DNA of 64,000 bases from Salinicoccus hispanicus (GTDB lineage Bacteria; Bacillota; Bacilli; Staphylococcales; Salinicoccaceae): the NCBI RefSeq assembly GCF_009831115.1, contig NZ_WUUK01000001.1, positions 496,001 through 560,000 of the forward strand. The letters are read 5' to 3'. Positions 45,289 to 55,124 of this stretch are shown one piece after another. Below the pieces are notes generated by a model. The model saw only the letters and a list, made by a program, of their open reading frames with translations, made no database searches and was not told the origin of the DNA. Numbering within the stretch: the stretch's first letter is position 1; each line of letters opens with the position of its first letter. A program made the translations under genes and the position numbers.

Positions 45289-46621
45289 ATATCTTTCTGT
45301 CGGTGCACTGACCAGATATCTTAAATATAAATTCGACCAGGACCCGTATTTGACACGGGTCTTTCTAAAAGGTGAACTCTCCAATGTAAAGCGTCACACC
45401 AGTGGACACGTGTTCTTTGCAATCAAGGACGAACAGTCGGTTGTACGTGCCATCATGTTTTCAAGGAATGCCGGCAGTCTGAAGTTCAAGCCCGAAGAAG
45501 GGCAGAGCGTCCTGGTCGAAGGCCGGGTCAGCATTTTTGAATCCAGTGGGCAATACCAGGTCTATGTGGAAAAAATGGAGATGGATGGTATCGGCCTCCT
45601 TTTTGAGAAGCTCGAACAGGATAAGAAGCAGCTTGCTGAAAAAGGCTACTTTGATGCGCAGCATAAAAAGCCGCTGCCCCGTTATCCGAGGACCATCACC
45701 ATCATCAGTTCCGAAACCGGCGCTGCTGTAAAGGATATGATTACAACACTGGGCAGACGCTACCCGCTAGTGTCCGTCACAGTCATCAATACGCTGATGC
45801 AGGGGCCGAGGAGCCGCCAGGCAGTGATCGATAACCTGGGTTATGCGGACCGGCTGGAAAACGATGTCATCATTCTTGCACGGGGTGGGGGATCCATAGA
45901 GGATCTGTGGACCTTCAATGAGAAGGATGTGGCATTGAAGATCTTCGAGATGTCGACACCGGTCATTACAGGTATCGGTCATGAGACGGATACGACGCTG
46001 GTGGACTTCATTGCAGATGTGCGTGCAGCGACACCGACGGCTGCTGCCGAAATGGCGGTGCCGGATCAGCAGGACATACTTGAAAGATTGCACCAGTCGG
46101 AGAATCATGTATCCCGCAGGCTGGCACAGAAGCTTGATTCGAGCAGAAGCAGGCTCGACACGCTCGGTTCCTACTATAAACTTAAGAATCCGGATCTTCT
46201 CTATGACCAGCAGGCAGAAAGACTCGTCAATCTGAAGGACACACTCGATGATAGGATGCACAATGCAATAAAAGACAGCAGCTATCGGCTTTCCGCCATG
46301 AAGGAAAGCGTAAGGTACAATACACCAGGACCGGAAATAAGAAGAGGTGCGGAGACACTCATGGAACGCAGGGGACAGCTCGACCGTGCCATGCGGATCA
46401 GGACAGGCGACTCGAGGAAGGGTCTCGTCCGGGTGATTGAAAGCCTCAATTCATTGAGCCCGACTAATGTATTGCTGCGTGGCTATTCCTTCACCACGCA
46501 CAAGGGCACAATCGTCAAGGATGCACATCAGCTCGAATTGGGCGATGAAGTCCAGTCGACGTTTGCCGAAGGCAGCATTGTATCAAAAGTGACAGAGGTG
46601 AATCATGATGGCAGAAACTGA
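45263..46621 (+). CDS. xseA: Exodeoxyribonuclease VII large subunit XseA
   Basis: 452 aa nuclease subunit degrading single-stranded DNA. An OB-fold N-terminal domain (YLSVGALTRYLKYKF to about 100) precedes the catalytic region with GAAVKDMITTLGRRYP, ILARGGGSIEDLW and GIGHETDTTLVDF, then a long coiled-coil. Start uncertain: ATG 45263 (CGGAA upstream) or ATG 45275. Overlaps nusB and, by 17 bases, xseB. Confidence 0.93.
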   Translation: MSSKMENSKYLSVGALTRYLKYKFDQDPYLTRVFLKGELSNVKRHTSGHVFFAIKDEQSVVRAIMFSRNAGSLKFKPEEGQSVLVEGRVSIFESSGQYQVYVEKMEMDGIGLLFEKLEQDKKQLAEKGYFDAQHKKPLPRYPRTITIISSETGAAVKDMITTLGRRYPLVSVTVINTLMQGPRSRQAVIDNLGYADRLENDVIILARGGGSIEDLWTFNEKDVALKIFEMSTPVITGIGHETDTTLVDFIADVRAATPTAAAEMAVPDQQDILERLHQSENHVSRRLAQKLDSSRSRLDTLGSYYKLKNPDLLYDQQAERLVNLKDTLDDRMHNAIKDSSYRLSAMKESVRYNTPGPEIRRGAETLMERRGQLDRAMRIRTGDSRKGLVRVIESLNSLSPTNVLLRGYSFTTHKGTIVKDAHQLELGDEVQSTFAEGSIVSKVTEVNHDGRN

Positions 46622-46820
46622 AAATGAAACATTTGAAGAGAAGATGAAACAGCTCGAGCAGATCGTCAAACAGCTGGATGAAGATGAAGTGTCCCTTGAA
46701 GCATCGCTCAAGCTTTACCAGAAAGGTGTCGAGCTGACTGCAGAATGCGAGAAAATACTGAAAGATGCAGAACTGAAAGTTGAAACATTAAACCGTAAGG
46801 GAGCAGATGATGAACAATAA
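46605..46820 (+). CDS. xseB: Exodeoxyribonuclease VII small subunit XseB
   Basis: 71 aa helical partner of XseA. Family sequence FEEKMKQLEQIVKQLDEDEVSLEASLKLYQKGVEL is plain. GAGGTG sits six bases before ATG 46605 inside the end of xseA. Its end overlaps ispA by about ten bases. Confidence 0.95.
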   Translation: MMAETENETFEEKMKQLEQIVKQLDEDEVSLEASLKLYQKGVELTAECEKILKDAELKVETLNRKGADDEQ

Positions 46821-47688
46821 TATGCAGCATTATCTCGAGGCGACCGAATCTTCGATACTTGCGCACCTTGAACAAAATCATGTTTCCCCGACCATCAGAG
46901 AAGCGAGCAGCTATTCGATAGAAGCGGGCGGTAAGCGGTTCCGCCCCTACCTTCTATTTTCGACACTAAGCGCCCTCGGGCATGACCCGATGAAAGGTGT
47001 ACAGGTCGCGGCTGCCATTGAAATGATCCATACATATTCTCTGATTCATGATGATCTGCCGGCAATGGACGATGATGACTATCGTCGCGGGAAGCCGACC
47101 AACCACAAAGTGTACGGTGAGGCGGCAGCCATCCTGGCAGGAGACACTCTGTTAACCGAGAGCTTCAGTATCGTCGCCGCAGATGATGCCTTGGCTGCTG
47201 ACAAACGTGTCGCCCTGATCAGACATATTGCGTCGAAATCGGGCTTCAATGGAATGATCGGCGGGCAGATGCTCGATATCGAGGCGGAAGGTCAGGACAT
47301 CAGTCTTGCTCAGCTTGAGAATATCCACCAGTACAAGACCGGCCAGCTGATTGTTCTGCCAGTTCAGTGTGCCTGCATCATCGCAGATGCAGATAAGGAG
47401 GTTGCAGGGCAGCTGATCCGTTTTGCCGAAAAACTTGGTATCCTTTTCCAGATCAGGGATGACATACTCGATGTAGAGGGAGACCTCGCCGTGACCGGGA
47501 AATCGGCGGGAAGTGATGAAAAGAATAATAAGACGACCTATGTCAGCAGCTATGGTCTTTCAGGTGCACATGAGCAGCTTGGAAAGCTTGCTGAAAGTGC
47601 CAAGCATATACTGGATGATCTCGCTGGAGAGATTGAAACTGAACAACTGCATAAAGTGCTGCAGAGATTTGCAGTAAGAAACCAATGA
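46810..47688 (+). CDS. ispA: Farnesyl diphosphate synthase IspA
   Basis: Condenses DMAPP and IPP to farnesyl diphosphate; 292 aa. First Asp-rich motif DDLPAMDDDDYRRGKPT, second motif RDDILDVEGD, and GGKRFRPYLL near residue 38. ATG 46810 lies six bases after AAGGGAG (46807 is closer than usual). Product feeds quinone and undecaprenyl synthesis; upstream precursors come from the MEP pathway genes here. The terminator overlaps its stop codon. Confidence 0.95.
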   Translation: MNNNMQHYLEATESSILAHLEQNHVSPTIREASSYSIEAGGKRFRPYLLFSTLSALGHDPMKGVQVAAAIEMIHTYSLIHDDLPAMDDDDYRRGKPTNHKVYGEAAAILAGDTLLTESFSIVAADDALAADKRVALIRHIASKSGFNGMIGGQMLDIEAEGQDISLAQLENIHQYKTGQLIVLPVQCACIIADADKEVAGQLIRFAEKLGILFQIRDDILDVEGDLAVTGKSAGSDEKNNKTTYVSSYGLSGAHEQLGKLAESAKHILDDLAGEIETEQLHKVLQRFAVRNQ

Positions 47689-47722
47689 TAATTCATAATG
47701 CGTGAATTATCATTTTTATTTT
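47685..47722 (+). terminator. Terminator overlapping the ispA stop codon
   Basis: 12-bp arms AATGATAATTCA / TGAATTATCATT around a 6-base loop, then TTTTATTTTT. The stem contains the ispA TGA. Confidence 0.88.
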
Positions 47723-47779
47723 TGCCTAAATGATAAAAGTGGTATAATTGGCAGTAGAAAATTTAAAGGTGGGTGCTAT

Positions 47780-49672
47780 ATGAATCTATATAGTATAGAA
47801 GACCCGTCATTTTTGAAGCAGAAAGATGATGAGGAACTGAAGGAACTGGCACAGGATGTAAGGGAATTTCTGATCCAGTCATGCTCGACGACAGGCGGCC
47901 ATATCGGTGCCAATCTCGGCGTGGTGGAATTGACAATCGCCCTGCATAAGCATTTTGATTCACCAGAAGACCGTCTTTTGTTCGACGTTGGACATCAGGC
48001 CTACATTCATAAAATCCTCACTGGACGCATCAGTGAGTTCGAAACACTCAGACAATATAAAGGCTTGTGTGGATTTCCCAAGATGCGTGAATCCGACCAT
48101 GATGTATGGGAGGCGGGACATTCATCCACTAGTCTTTCAGCAGCCATGGGCATCGCAAAGGCACGCGATATCAAAGGCGAGGGTCACCATGTCATCCCGA
48201 TCATCGGAGATGGTGCACTGACAGGTGGCATGGCCCTTGAAGCACTGAACCATATCGGATCAGACAAAACAGATATGACCATCATTCTGAACGACAATGA
48301 AATGAGTATCGCGCCGAACGTCGGTGCCATGCACAATATGCTTGGTCGCATGCGGACCAATACACAGTACAACCGCGTCAAGCATGACATAGAAGATTTT
48401 CTGAACCGGTTGCCGCAAGTAGGGTCGAGGCTTCGGGATATGGCAGATAGGATAAAGGACAGCATGAAATATCTCGTTGTGGATGGTGTCTTCTTCGAAG
48501 AGCTCGGCATCAAGTATATCGGTCCCGTCGATGGTCATGATTTTGCTGCGCTTTCCAATGCCATACAGATTTCGAAGGATTATAAGGGACCTGTTGTCAT
48601 CCATGTCATTACCAAGAAGGGTAAAGGCTACCATCCGGCAGAAGATGATAAGCTCGGCAAATGGCATGGTCTCGGGCCATACAAGATAGATACCGGCGAA
48701 GTGCTCGGCAGTAAAACCACGCCGTCATGGAGTGAATTCATGTCGAACAGTGTACTCGAGCGTGCTCAGGAAGATGAGCGTATTGTTGCTCTGACCCCGG
48801 CGATGCCGGTCGGCAGCAAGCTGACAAAGTTCCAGAATACATTGCCCGAGCGATTTTTCGACGTCGGAATTGCCGAGCAGCACGCTGTCACCATGGCAGG
48901 TGGACTGGCCGCAAGCGGCATGAGGCCGTATCTCGCCATCTATTCCACCTTCCTGCAAAGAGGCTATGATCAGCTGCTGCATGATGTCGATCGTCAGAAC
49001 CTGAACGTCTTCCTCGGCATCGACCGGAGTGGACTGGTCGGAGCTGATGGAGAAACGCACCAGGGTGTTTTCGACATCAGCTTCATATCCCCACTGCCCA
49101 ACATGACGCTGATGATGCCAAAAGATGAACTTGAAGCAGAACAGATGATCGATCTGGCGTTCAGCCATGAAGGACCCGTCGCCCTCAGATATCCGCGTGG
49201 CAATATCAAGGGTGTTGAACAGAGCACAAAAATGAAACCGCTCAAGTATGGCCAGTGGGAGGAAGTGGTCGAAGGTGACGATATGACGATCATCTCCTTC
49301 GGGCCAACGCTCGATCTTGCAATCGATGCAGCAATCGCACTTAAAGAGAATGGCATCAGTGCCAGAGTCGTCAATGCCCGGTTCATCAAACCGATGGATC
49401 AGGCCATGCTTCAATCTCTCGGGATCGAAGGTAATCCGATCCTTACAGTTGAGGAATCCATGCTGACAGGCGGACTCGGCAGTATGATTGCAAGTTTCAT
49501 GGCCGATCACGGCTTCACCACTCCGTTCAGGAGAATCGGCATCGACAATGAATATGTCGAACACGGTGACGTCAACAGGCTGCTGGAGGATATCGGCATC
49601 ACAACCGAAAATATCATTCTGCAGTCCAGAATTCTACTGGAGCAGAACAATGAAAAAGAAATCAAGAATTGA
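47780..49672 (+). CDS. dxs: 1-deoxy-D-xylulose-5-phosphate synthase Dxs
   Basis: First enzyme of the MEP pathway: joins pyruvate and glyceraldehyde-3-phosphate with TPP; 630 aa. TPP/Mg motif [18 protein letters not shown] ending in the [14 protein letters not shown] stretch, pyrimidine-part motif [27 protein letters not shown] and a transketolase C-terminal domain. ATG 47780 follows AAAGGTGGGTG. It overlaps tlyA by 23 bases. Marks use of the MEP route. Confidence 0.96.
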   Translation: MNLYSIEDPSFLKQKDDEELKELAQDVREFLIQSCSTTGGHIGANLGVVELTIALHKHFDSPEDRLLFDVGHQAYIHKILTGRISEFETLRQYKGLCGFPKMRESDHDVWEAGHSSTSLSAAMGIAKARDIKGEGHHVIPIIGDGALTGGMALEALNHIGSDKTDMTIILNDNEMSIAPNVGAMHNMLGRMRTNTQYNRVKHDIEDFLNRLPQVGSRLRDMADRIKDSMKYLVVDGVFFEELGIKYIGPVDGHDFAALSNAIQISKDYKGPVVIHVITKKGKGYHPAEDDKLGKWHGLGPYKIDTGEVLGSKTTPSWSEFMSNSVLERAQEDERIVALTPAMPVGSKLTKFQNTLPERFFDVGIAEQHAVTMAGGLAASGMRPYLAIYSTFLQRGYDQLLHDVDRQNLNVFLGIDRSGLVGADGETHQGVFDISFISPLPNMTLMMPKDELEAEQMIDLAFSHEGPVALRYPRGNIKGVEQSTKMKPLKYGQWEEVVEGDDMTIISFGPTLDLAIDAAIALKENGISARVVNARFIKPMDQAMLQSLGIEGNPILTVEESMLTGGLGSMIASFMADHGFTTPFRRIGIDNEYVEHGDVNRLLEDIGITTENIILQSRILLEQNNEKEIKN

Positions 49673-50441
49673 TTCATACCTTCACGACAATTATAATCTC
49701 GGCACACTGGAAGAAGTCAGGCGCATCATCATGGCCGGCAAAGTATTGAACAGCAACCAGCCGGTGTACAAGCCATCTGAAATGATTGACATCAGCAAGG
49801 CCGATATCCGTTTCAAAAATATAAAACCTTATGTCTCAAGAGGTGGCATCAAGCTCAACTATGCTGTAAAAGCATTCGATATTGAGCTTGAAGACAGCAT
49901 TGTCATCGACATCGGCAGTTCTACGGGAGGATTTACCGATTGTTCTCTTCAGAAAGGTGCCATACATGTTTATGCAGTGGATGTCGGCACCAATCAGCTT
50001 GATTACAGGCTGCGTACAGATGCGCGGGTGACAGTCATGGAGCAGACCAATTTCAAGGATACGAAACTTTCAGATTTTCCCAGGATGCCCGATGTGCTTA
50101 CAATCGATGTCTCTTTTACATCCATCGTTCCGATTCTGAGGCATATTACCGAACTGTTTGATCACAATTATGAAATCATCGCCCTGATCAAACCCCAGTT
50201 CGAATCCTACATGGAAGAGCGGGAGGACAGTGGCATCATCACCTCGAAGTTGACGCATGAGAATGTCATCCATCGTGTGCTTGAAGCGTGCAGCGGCATA
50301 GGCCTTTATGGTACAGGACTCGACAGGTCACCGATTACAGGTACCAAAGGGAACATCGAGTATCTGCTTCACCTGACATCTTCCAGCATTTCAGCTTCTG
50401 TAGTAGAAGAAAAGGACATTCAGCAGATCATCTATGGCTGA
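49650..50441 (+). CDS. TlyA-family rRNA methyltransferase (YqxC-like)
   Basis: 263 aa. An N-terminal S4 RNA-binding domain ([28 protein letters not shown]) precedes an FtsJ-like methyltransferase with SAM motif [20 protein letters not shown] and [10 protein letters not shown]. TlyA proteins 2'-O-methylate 16S/23S rRNA; the Bacillales orthologue is also annotated as hemolysin A, without good support. ATG 49650 has GGAGC six bases upstream, inside dxs. The terminator begins before its stop codon. Confidence 0.9.
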   Translation: MKKKSRIDSYLHDNYNLGTLEEVRRIIMAGKVLNSNQPVYKPSEMIDISKADIRFKNIKPYVSRGGIKLNYAVKAFDIELEDSIVIDIGSSTGGFTDCSLQKGAIHVYAVDVGTNQLDYRLRTDARVTVMEQTNFKDTKLSDFPRMPDVLTIDVSFTSIVPILRHITELFDHNYEIIALIKPQFESYMEEREDSGIITSKLTHENVIHRVLEACSGIGLYGTGLDRSPITGTKGNIEYLLHLTSSSISASVVEEKDIQQIIYG

Positions 50442-50454
50442 TGTCCTTTTTTTC
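50411..50454 (+). terminator. Terminator overlapping the end of tlyA
   Basis: AAAGGACAT-T-CAGC pairs with GCTG-ATGTCCTTT across about 13 bases, then Ts. The tlyA stop (50439-50441) is in the right arm. Confidence 0.82.
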
Positions 50455-50483
50455 GTGTTGCTGTCATTCATTTTATGATATCA

Positions 50484-50501
50484 TATGTATAAATATACAA
50501 A
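50484..50501 (+). promoter_or_regulatory. ARG box upstream of argR
   Basis: TATGTATAAATATACAAA matches all ten fixed positions of the ARG-box pattern TNTGNATNNNNATNCANA. It ends 23 bases before the argR start codon, in the place expected for autorepression. Confidence 0.78.
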
Positions 50502-50524
50502 AGGGGTACACGAGGAGGAACATC

Positions 50525-50977
50525 ATGTCCAATAAATCGATACGACAGATCAAAATCAGGGAAATCATCACAAACAGCAAGGTTGAAACACAGGAAGACC
50601 TGGTCGAAAGGCTGAACGAATACAACTTCAACGTTACACAGGCTACAGTGTCCCGCGATATAAAAGAACTGCAGCTCATCAAGGTTCCAACACCGAGTGG
50701 TTCATATGTCTACAGCATGCCGAAAGATCGAAAATTCCATCCATTGGAGAAGCTTGGAAGGTATCTGATGGACAGTTTTGTTAAACTGGACTATACAGAC
50801 AACCTTCTTGTTTTGAAGACACTGCCCGGCAATGCCCAGTCCATCGGTGCAATCATCGACCAGCTGGAATGGGAAGAGGTTGTCGGCACCATATGCGGCG
50901 ACGATACGTGTCTGATGATATGCCGCAGTGAAGATGCACAAAATGAGATTAGGGACCGGATATTCAATCTGATCTAA
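50525..50977 (+). CDS. argR: Arginine repressor ArgR (AhrC)
   Basis: 150 aa hexameric, arginine-dependent regulator. N-terminal winged helix with [16 protein letters not shown]-terminal oligomerisation and arginine-binding domain with [25 protein letters not shown] precedes ATG 50525. A perfect ARG box lies in its leader, and another candidate in front of argGH at 25041. Next gene recN follows after 15 bases, as in B. subtilis ahrC-recN. Confidence 0.95.
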   Translation: MSNKSIRQIKIREIITNSKVETQEDLVERLNEYNFNVTQATVSRDIKELQLIKVPTPSGSYVYSMPKDRKFHPLEKLGRYLMDSFVKLDYTDNLLVLKTLPGNAQSIGAIIDQLEWEEVVGTICGDDTCLMICRSEDAQNEIRDRIFNLI

Positions 50978-50992
50978 ATTGGAGTGTTTAAT

Positions 50993-52666
50993 TTGCTGAT
51001 ACGTCTGAAAATCAAGAATCTGGCTGTACTGAAAGATATTGAATTGGATTTCGACAGTGGACTGACCGTCATATCCGGAGAATCCGGTGCTGGTAAATCC
51101 ATGATCATCGAAGCAATAAGATACCTCTATGGTAAACGGGCTTCCATCGAAGATATCAGATATGAGACCGAAGGCGCACTTATTGAAGGCGTCTTCGACT
51201 TCCCGGAATCGGATACAATGCGCGCACTGCTTGCCCAGAATGATATAGAAGAGGATGAGCTCTACATTGTAAGAAGGGAAGTCATGCAGAATCGCAAGAG
51301 CATCATCAAGATAAATTCGCGCATGATCACTCTGGGTGCACTCAAGGACATAATGGATGAGGTCGTCAGCATCCACTCCCAGTCCTCCCAGTCGGAAGCC
51401 CTCGAGCATAACAAGCATATTCTATACCTGGACCGCTATATTGATGCATCTGACAGGGCATCGTTTGGAAAGTATCAGGAAAGTTTCGAGGAGTTCAAAG
51501 CGCTCGAAGCGAGAATCAGGGAGCTTGAATACAAGGATAAGAACAGGGTACAGCAGCTGCAGATGTTCAAGTACGAGTACGAGGAACTTGAAGCCATGGA
51601 TCTCGTTCCTGATGAGGAAGAGAAACTTGAAGAGGAGATCAGCTACCTCGACAACTTCGAGAAGATCAGCAATACATTATCCTCGATCCAGGCGCAGCTC
51701 AGTTCCGAATATGCACCGCAGAACATGCTCTATGAAATCCATAGCCACATCGAAACGCTTTCGAACTTCGATGAGAACTATAAGGAGTATGGAGATACGG
51801 TTCTCGAGGCATATCATACACTGGATGAACTCGGGAGCAGGGTGGGGAGCGACTTGTCCGCACTCGACTATGATGAGGAGAGTCTCAATGCGAAGCAGTC
51901 CCGGCTGTCCGACATCAACTCCCTGAAACGGAAGTACAACAAGACGCTCGATGAGCTGATAGAATACAGGATTGCCCTCGCAGAGGATATCGAACAGCTC
52001 GGCAACATTGCACAATCTTTCGAAGCCCTTCAGAATAGACGTGCCCAGGCACAAAAGCGTATGGAGCAGTACGCAAAGGATCTGCACACTTTCAGACTCG
52101 AACAGAAGCACTTTCTTGAGAACAGGATCAAGAAGGAGCTTAATGATCTTGATATGCCGGGAGCCGATTTTGAAATCAGTGTGCGCGAAGGGACATTCGA
52201 CCCGCGCGGCTATTCTGAAGTCGAGTTTCTCATCTCCACCAATGCAGGAGAACCTCTGAAATCGATGAACCGCATCGCCTCAGGTGGTGAAATTGCCCGT
52301 GTCATGCTGGCATTGAGGACAATCTTTACAGAATCCGACGCCCAGAGCCTGCTGATTCTTGATGAGATCGATACAGGTGTCAGTGGCCTTGTCGCTACGC
52401 GCATGGCTGAAAAGATGCAGCTGCTGTCCAAATCACGCCAGGTCATCTCCATTTCGCATCTGCCGCAGGCAGCGGCTCTTGCAGATCATCACCTTTATGT
52501 ATCAAAGAAGACATCGGATCAGCGAACTGCATCTGCTGCAGCGTATCTCGATGCAGATGATCATATTTACGAAATCGCCAGGATGCTCAGCGGTTCGGAC
52601 ATTACAGAAGCTGCACTTGAAAATGCCAAAACACTGATTGAAGCTAAAAATAAAGAGACGAACTAG
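50993..52666 (+). CDS. recN: DNA repair protein RecN
   Basis: SMC-like ATPase acting early at double-strand breaks; 557 aa. Walker A GESGAGKSM at the N-terminus, coiled-coil arms in the middle (residues about 160-370), then ASGGEIARVMLAL signature, Walker B LLILDEIDTGVSG and SHLPQAAALADHH. TTG 50993 is chosen (GGAG eight bases upstream; protein then begins LIRLKIKNLAVL as in the family). Ends in a bidirectional hairpin. spoIVB and spo0A, next in Bacillus, are absent. Confidence 0.95.
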   Translation: MLIRLKIKNLAVLKDIELDFDSGLTVISGESGAGKSMIIEAIRYLYGKRASIEDIRYETEGALIEGVFDFPESDTMRALLAQNDIEEDELYIVRREVMQNRKSIIKINSRMITLGALKDIMDEVVSIHSQSSQSEALEHNKHILYLDRYIDASDRASFGKYQESFEEFKALEARIRELEYKDKNRVQQLQMFKYEYEELEAMDLVPDEEEKLEEEISYLDNFEKISNTLSSIQAQLSSEYAPQNMLYEIHSHIETLSNFDENYKEYGDTVLEAYHTLDELGSRVGSDLSALDYDEESLNAKQSRLSDINSLKRKYNKTLDELIEYRIALAEDIEQLGNIAQSFEALQNRRAQAQKRMEQYAKDLHTFRLEQKHFLENRIKKELNDLDMPGADFEISVREGTFDPRGYSEVEFLISTNAGEPLKSMNRIASGGEIARVMLALRTIFTESDAQSLLILDEIDTGVSGLVATRMAEKMQLLSKSRQVISISHLPQAAALADHHLYVSKKTSDQRTASAAAYLDADDHIYEIARMLSGSDITEAALENAKTLIEAKNKETN

Positions 52667-52686
52667 GTTCGTCTCTTTATTTTTTC
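52649..52686. terminator. Bidirectional terminator after recN
   Basis: 15-bp arms AATAAAGAGACGAAC / GTTCGTCTCTTTATT around a 3-base loop, T-runs on both strands. The stop codons of both recN and the convergent DUF2627 gene fall in or beside it. Confidence 0.92.
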
Positions 52687-52943
52687 TCTTTGTCTTCCGC
52701 TTTGCCCGACTGTTCCATGAACTGCGCCTGCATCTTTTTCTGGCGCTGTTCGCGATGCAGTATATAGCCGCCGATGAACCAGACCCCCAATACCGTCAAC
52801 AGCAGTCCGATGATGAACTGGACGACAGTGAGGGTGAAGGGATCATTGACGATGCCGAAGATGCTGTCCCTCATATACTTTATTCCAAGCCCTGCCAAAA
52901 ATACCGGAATGACCAGTATGGCGAGCGCAATAATTTTCTTCAT
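52677..52943 (-). CDS. DUF2627 family small membrane protein (YqzF-like)
   Basis: 88 aa: two membrane segments (IIALAILVIPVFLAGLGIKYM and FIIGLLLTVLGVWFIGGYIL) separated by MRDSIFGIVNDP, then a Lys/Gln-rich cytoplasmic tail. Function unknown. B. subtilis yqzF is in the same place, between spo0A and the bkd operon. AAGGTG precedes the paired ATGs; I took the second (52943). Confidence 0.8.
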   Translation of the reverse strand: MKKIIALAILVIPVFLAGLGIKYMRDSIFGIVNDPFTLTVVQFIIGLLLTVLGVWFIGGYILHREQRQKKMQAQFMEQSGKAEDKEKK

Positions 52944-53103
52944 CATATCACCTTGAATATCTGGATATGTCCATTATAGCGCAAGTGAAAAGGGGAATAA
53001 AATATATGTCTTTTGAAAACCTTCTGAATTTTCCAAGTTTGACCAAATTCATGTAATTTAAATTCCGAATATGTATAATAAAAAGCATAGGGGAGGTACA
53101 CAC

Positions 53104-54003
53104 ATGAAATTTGATGAAATTTTCGAAGGGGACAAAAATAAAATGATAGCGCTTTCAGTTTGCCGTGCGGCTGATCCGGAAGTGCTTGAACCGATTCTTC
53201 GCATTATCGAAGAAAAAGGCGTAAGATGTCATCTTGTAGATGACAGGGGAAAACTGGAGACCATGCTGGCTTCTTATGAAGCAGACCATCTTCTGGATGG
53301 GCGGATCACCATCCACCATGTGGGGGATGACCATGCAGCAGCGATGACATCCTTGGAGCTCATCAGTACAGGTCAGGCGAATGTTCTCATGAAAGGGCTG
53401 ATTTCAACATCGGTTCTGCTGAAAGAAGTTCTGAACAAGAAATATGGACTGGTGCATGACAGCCTGCTCAGCCATGTTGCACTGTTTGATATGCCGCGCT
53501 ACCATAAGGCCATCCTGCTCAGTGACGCCGGGATGAACATTACACCTTCAATTGAAGACAAGAAAAAAATCATAGACAACACACTTGAATGTGCCAGACA
53601 GCTCTCGGCGGACCAGCCAAAAGTTGCACTGCTCGCTGCAGTGGAAAAGGTTTCCGACAAGATGCCTGCAACCGCTGAAGCAGAGGCACTGGCGCATATG
53701 GATGTTAAAAACTTTAAATATAATTGTACAATAGAAGGACCACTGCAGTATGACCTCGCCATTTCAAAGGCGGCAGCCGACCATAAAGGAATCCGGTCCA
53801 CTGTGGCAGGGGATGTGGACATCCTCATCGCCCCTGGCATCGAAGCAGGAAATATACTCTACAAATCACTGGTCTACTCTGCAGGTGCAAGTGTTGCTTC
53901 CATCATCATGGGCGCAAGTGTACCGATAGTACTGACCTCAAGAGCAGACAGCGCAGAAGATAGATATAATTCCATAAATCTAGCAATGAAGATTTCCAAA
54001 TAA
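53104..54003 (+). CDS. ptb: Phosphate butyryltransferase Ptb
   Basis: Converts acyl-CoA (butyryl or branched) to acyl-phosphate; 299 aa, phosphotransacetylase family. Family stretches: LMKGLISTSVLLKEVLNK, LSHVALFDMPRYHK, ILLSDAGMNITP and DVDILIAPGIEAGNILYKSL. GGGGAGGT precedes ATG 53104; a TATAAT lies at 53074-53079, without a clear -35. First gene of a seven-gene operon that turns branched-chain amino acids into acyl-CoA primers or acyl phosphate. Confidence 0.92.
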   Translation: MKFDEIFEGDKNKMIALSVCRAADPEVLEPILRIIEEKGVRCHLVDDRGKLETMLASYEADHLLDGRITIHHVGDDHAAAMTSLELISTGQANVLMKGLISTSVLLKEVLNKKYGLVHDSLLSHVALFDMPRYHKAILLSDAGMNITPSIEDKKKIIDNTLECARQLSADQPKVALLAAVEKVSDKMPATAEAEALAHMDVKNFKYNCTIEGPLQYDLAISKAAADHKGIRSTVAGDVDILIAPGIEAGNILYKSLVYSAGASVASIIMGASVPIVLTSRADSAEDRYNSINLAMKISK

Positions 54004-54021
54004 CCAGATGGAGTGATGAAA

Positions 54022-55116
54022 ATGATATTTGAAAAAATGGAGAAATACGACTACGAGCAACTGATTTTCTGTCAGGATGAAACAAGCGGACTGAAGGCCA
54101 TCATCTGCATCCATGATACAACACTGGGGCCGGCACTCGGCGGAAGCAGAATGTGGCAGTATGACACAGAAGAAGAGGCCATAGAGGATGTGCTCCGCCT
54201 CGCAAAAGGAATGACCTATAAAAATGCTGCAGCCGGACTCAACCTCGGCGGAGGCAAGACTGTAATCATCGGTGATGCATCAAAAGACAAGTCTGAAGCT
54301 TTCTTCAGAGCACTTGGCAGATATGTGCATAGTCTTGGCGGCAGGTACATAACAGCTGAAGATGTTGGAACGACTGTGGAAGATATGGATCTCATCTATC
54401 AGGAAACACCGTATGTATGCGGCATCAGTGAATCCTATGGTTCCGGCGGAAACCCGAGCCCGATGACGGCATATGGTGTCTACATGGCGATGAAGCGTAC
54501 AGCCAAAGAAGCATTCGGAAACGATTCGCTGAAAGACAGGACCATTGCTGTACAGGGTGTCGGAAACGTATCCTACAGCCTGTGCAGGCATCTTCATGAA
54601 GAGGGCGCCAAACTGATCGTCACAGACATCAACCAGGCATCTGTGGACCGTGCAGTGAATGATTTTGGTGCCGAGGCAGTTGGCATCGAAGAGATCTATT
54701 CAGTCGACGCGGATATTTTTGCACCTTGCGCACTTGGTGGTGTGCTGAATGATGAGACAATTCCGACGCTGAAAGTGAAAGCCGTCTGCGGCAGTGCAAA
54801 CAACCAGCTGCTGGAAAGTGGCAGGCACGGCACTATGCTTGAGGAAAGAGGCATCGTCTATGCACCGGATTATGTCGTCAACTGTGGTGGTGTCATCAAT
54901 GTTGCAGATGAACTGCAGGGCTATAACGCAGATCGCGCCAAAAGCAAAGTTGAGGAAATCTACAAACAGATGGATAAGATCTTCTCGATTGCCAAGCGCG
55001 ACGGTGTCACACCTGCTGTTGCTGCCGATCGACTGGCCGAGGAAAGAATCGACAGCATGATGCGTGTCAAAAGTACATTTTCACAGAATGAAATCACAAC
55101 GCTCAGCAGGAGGTAG
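54022..55116 (+). CDS. bcd: Leucine dehydrogenase Bcd
   Basis: NAD-dependent oxidative deamination of Leu, Ile and Val; 364 aa, the usual length. Catalytic Lys in the [20 protein letters not shown] region, AEDVGTT and the Rossmann motif [18 protein letters not shown] 54022 lies after TGGAGTG; upstream GTG/ATG codons are within the ribosome site. Supplies keto acids to the Bkd complex encoded downstream. Confidence 0.95.
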   Translation: MIFEKMEKYDYEQLIFCQDETSGLKAIICIHDTTLGPALGGSRMWQYDTEEEAIEDVLRLAKGMTYKNAAAGLNLGGGKTVIIGDASKDKSEAFFRALGRYVHSLGGRYITAEDVGTTVEDMDLIYQETPYVCGISESYGSGGNPSPMTAYGVYMAMKRTAKEAFGNDSLKDRTIAVQGVGNVSYSLCRHLHEEGAKLIVTDINQASVDRAVNDFGAEAVGIEEIYSVDADIFAPCALGGVLNDETIPTLKVKAVCGSANNQLLESGRHGTMLEERGIVYAPDYVVNCGGVINVADELQGYNADRAKSKVEEIYKQMDKIFSIAKRDGVTPAVAADRLAEERIDSMMRVKSTFSQNEITTLSRR

Positions 55117-55124
55117 GCCGAGCC

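Noticed and set aside
48725-49564. 279-codon open frame opposite dxs
   Set aside because: Mirror of the dxs coding sequence with no plausible start; composition typical of antisense frames.
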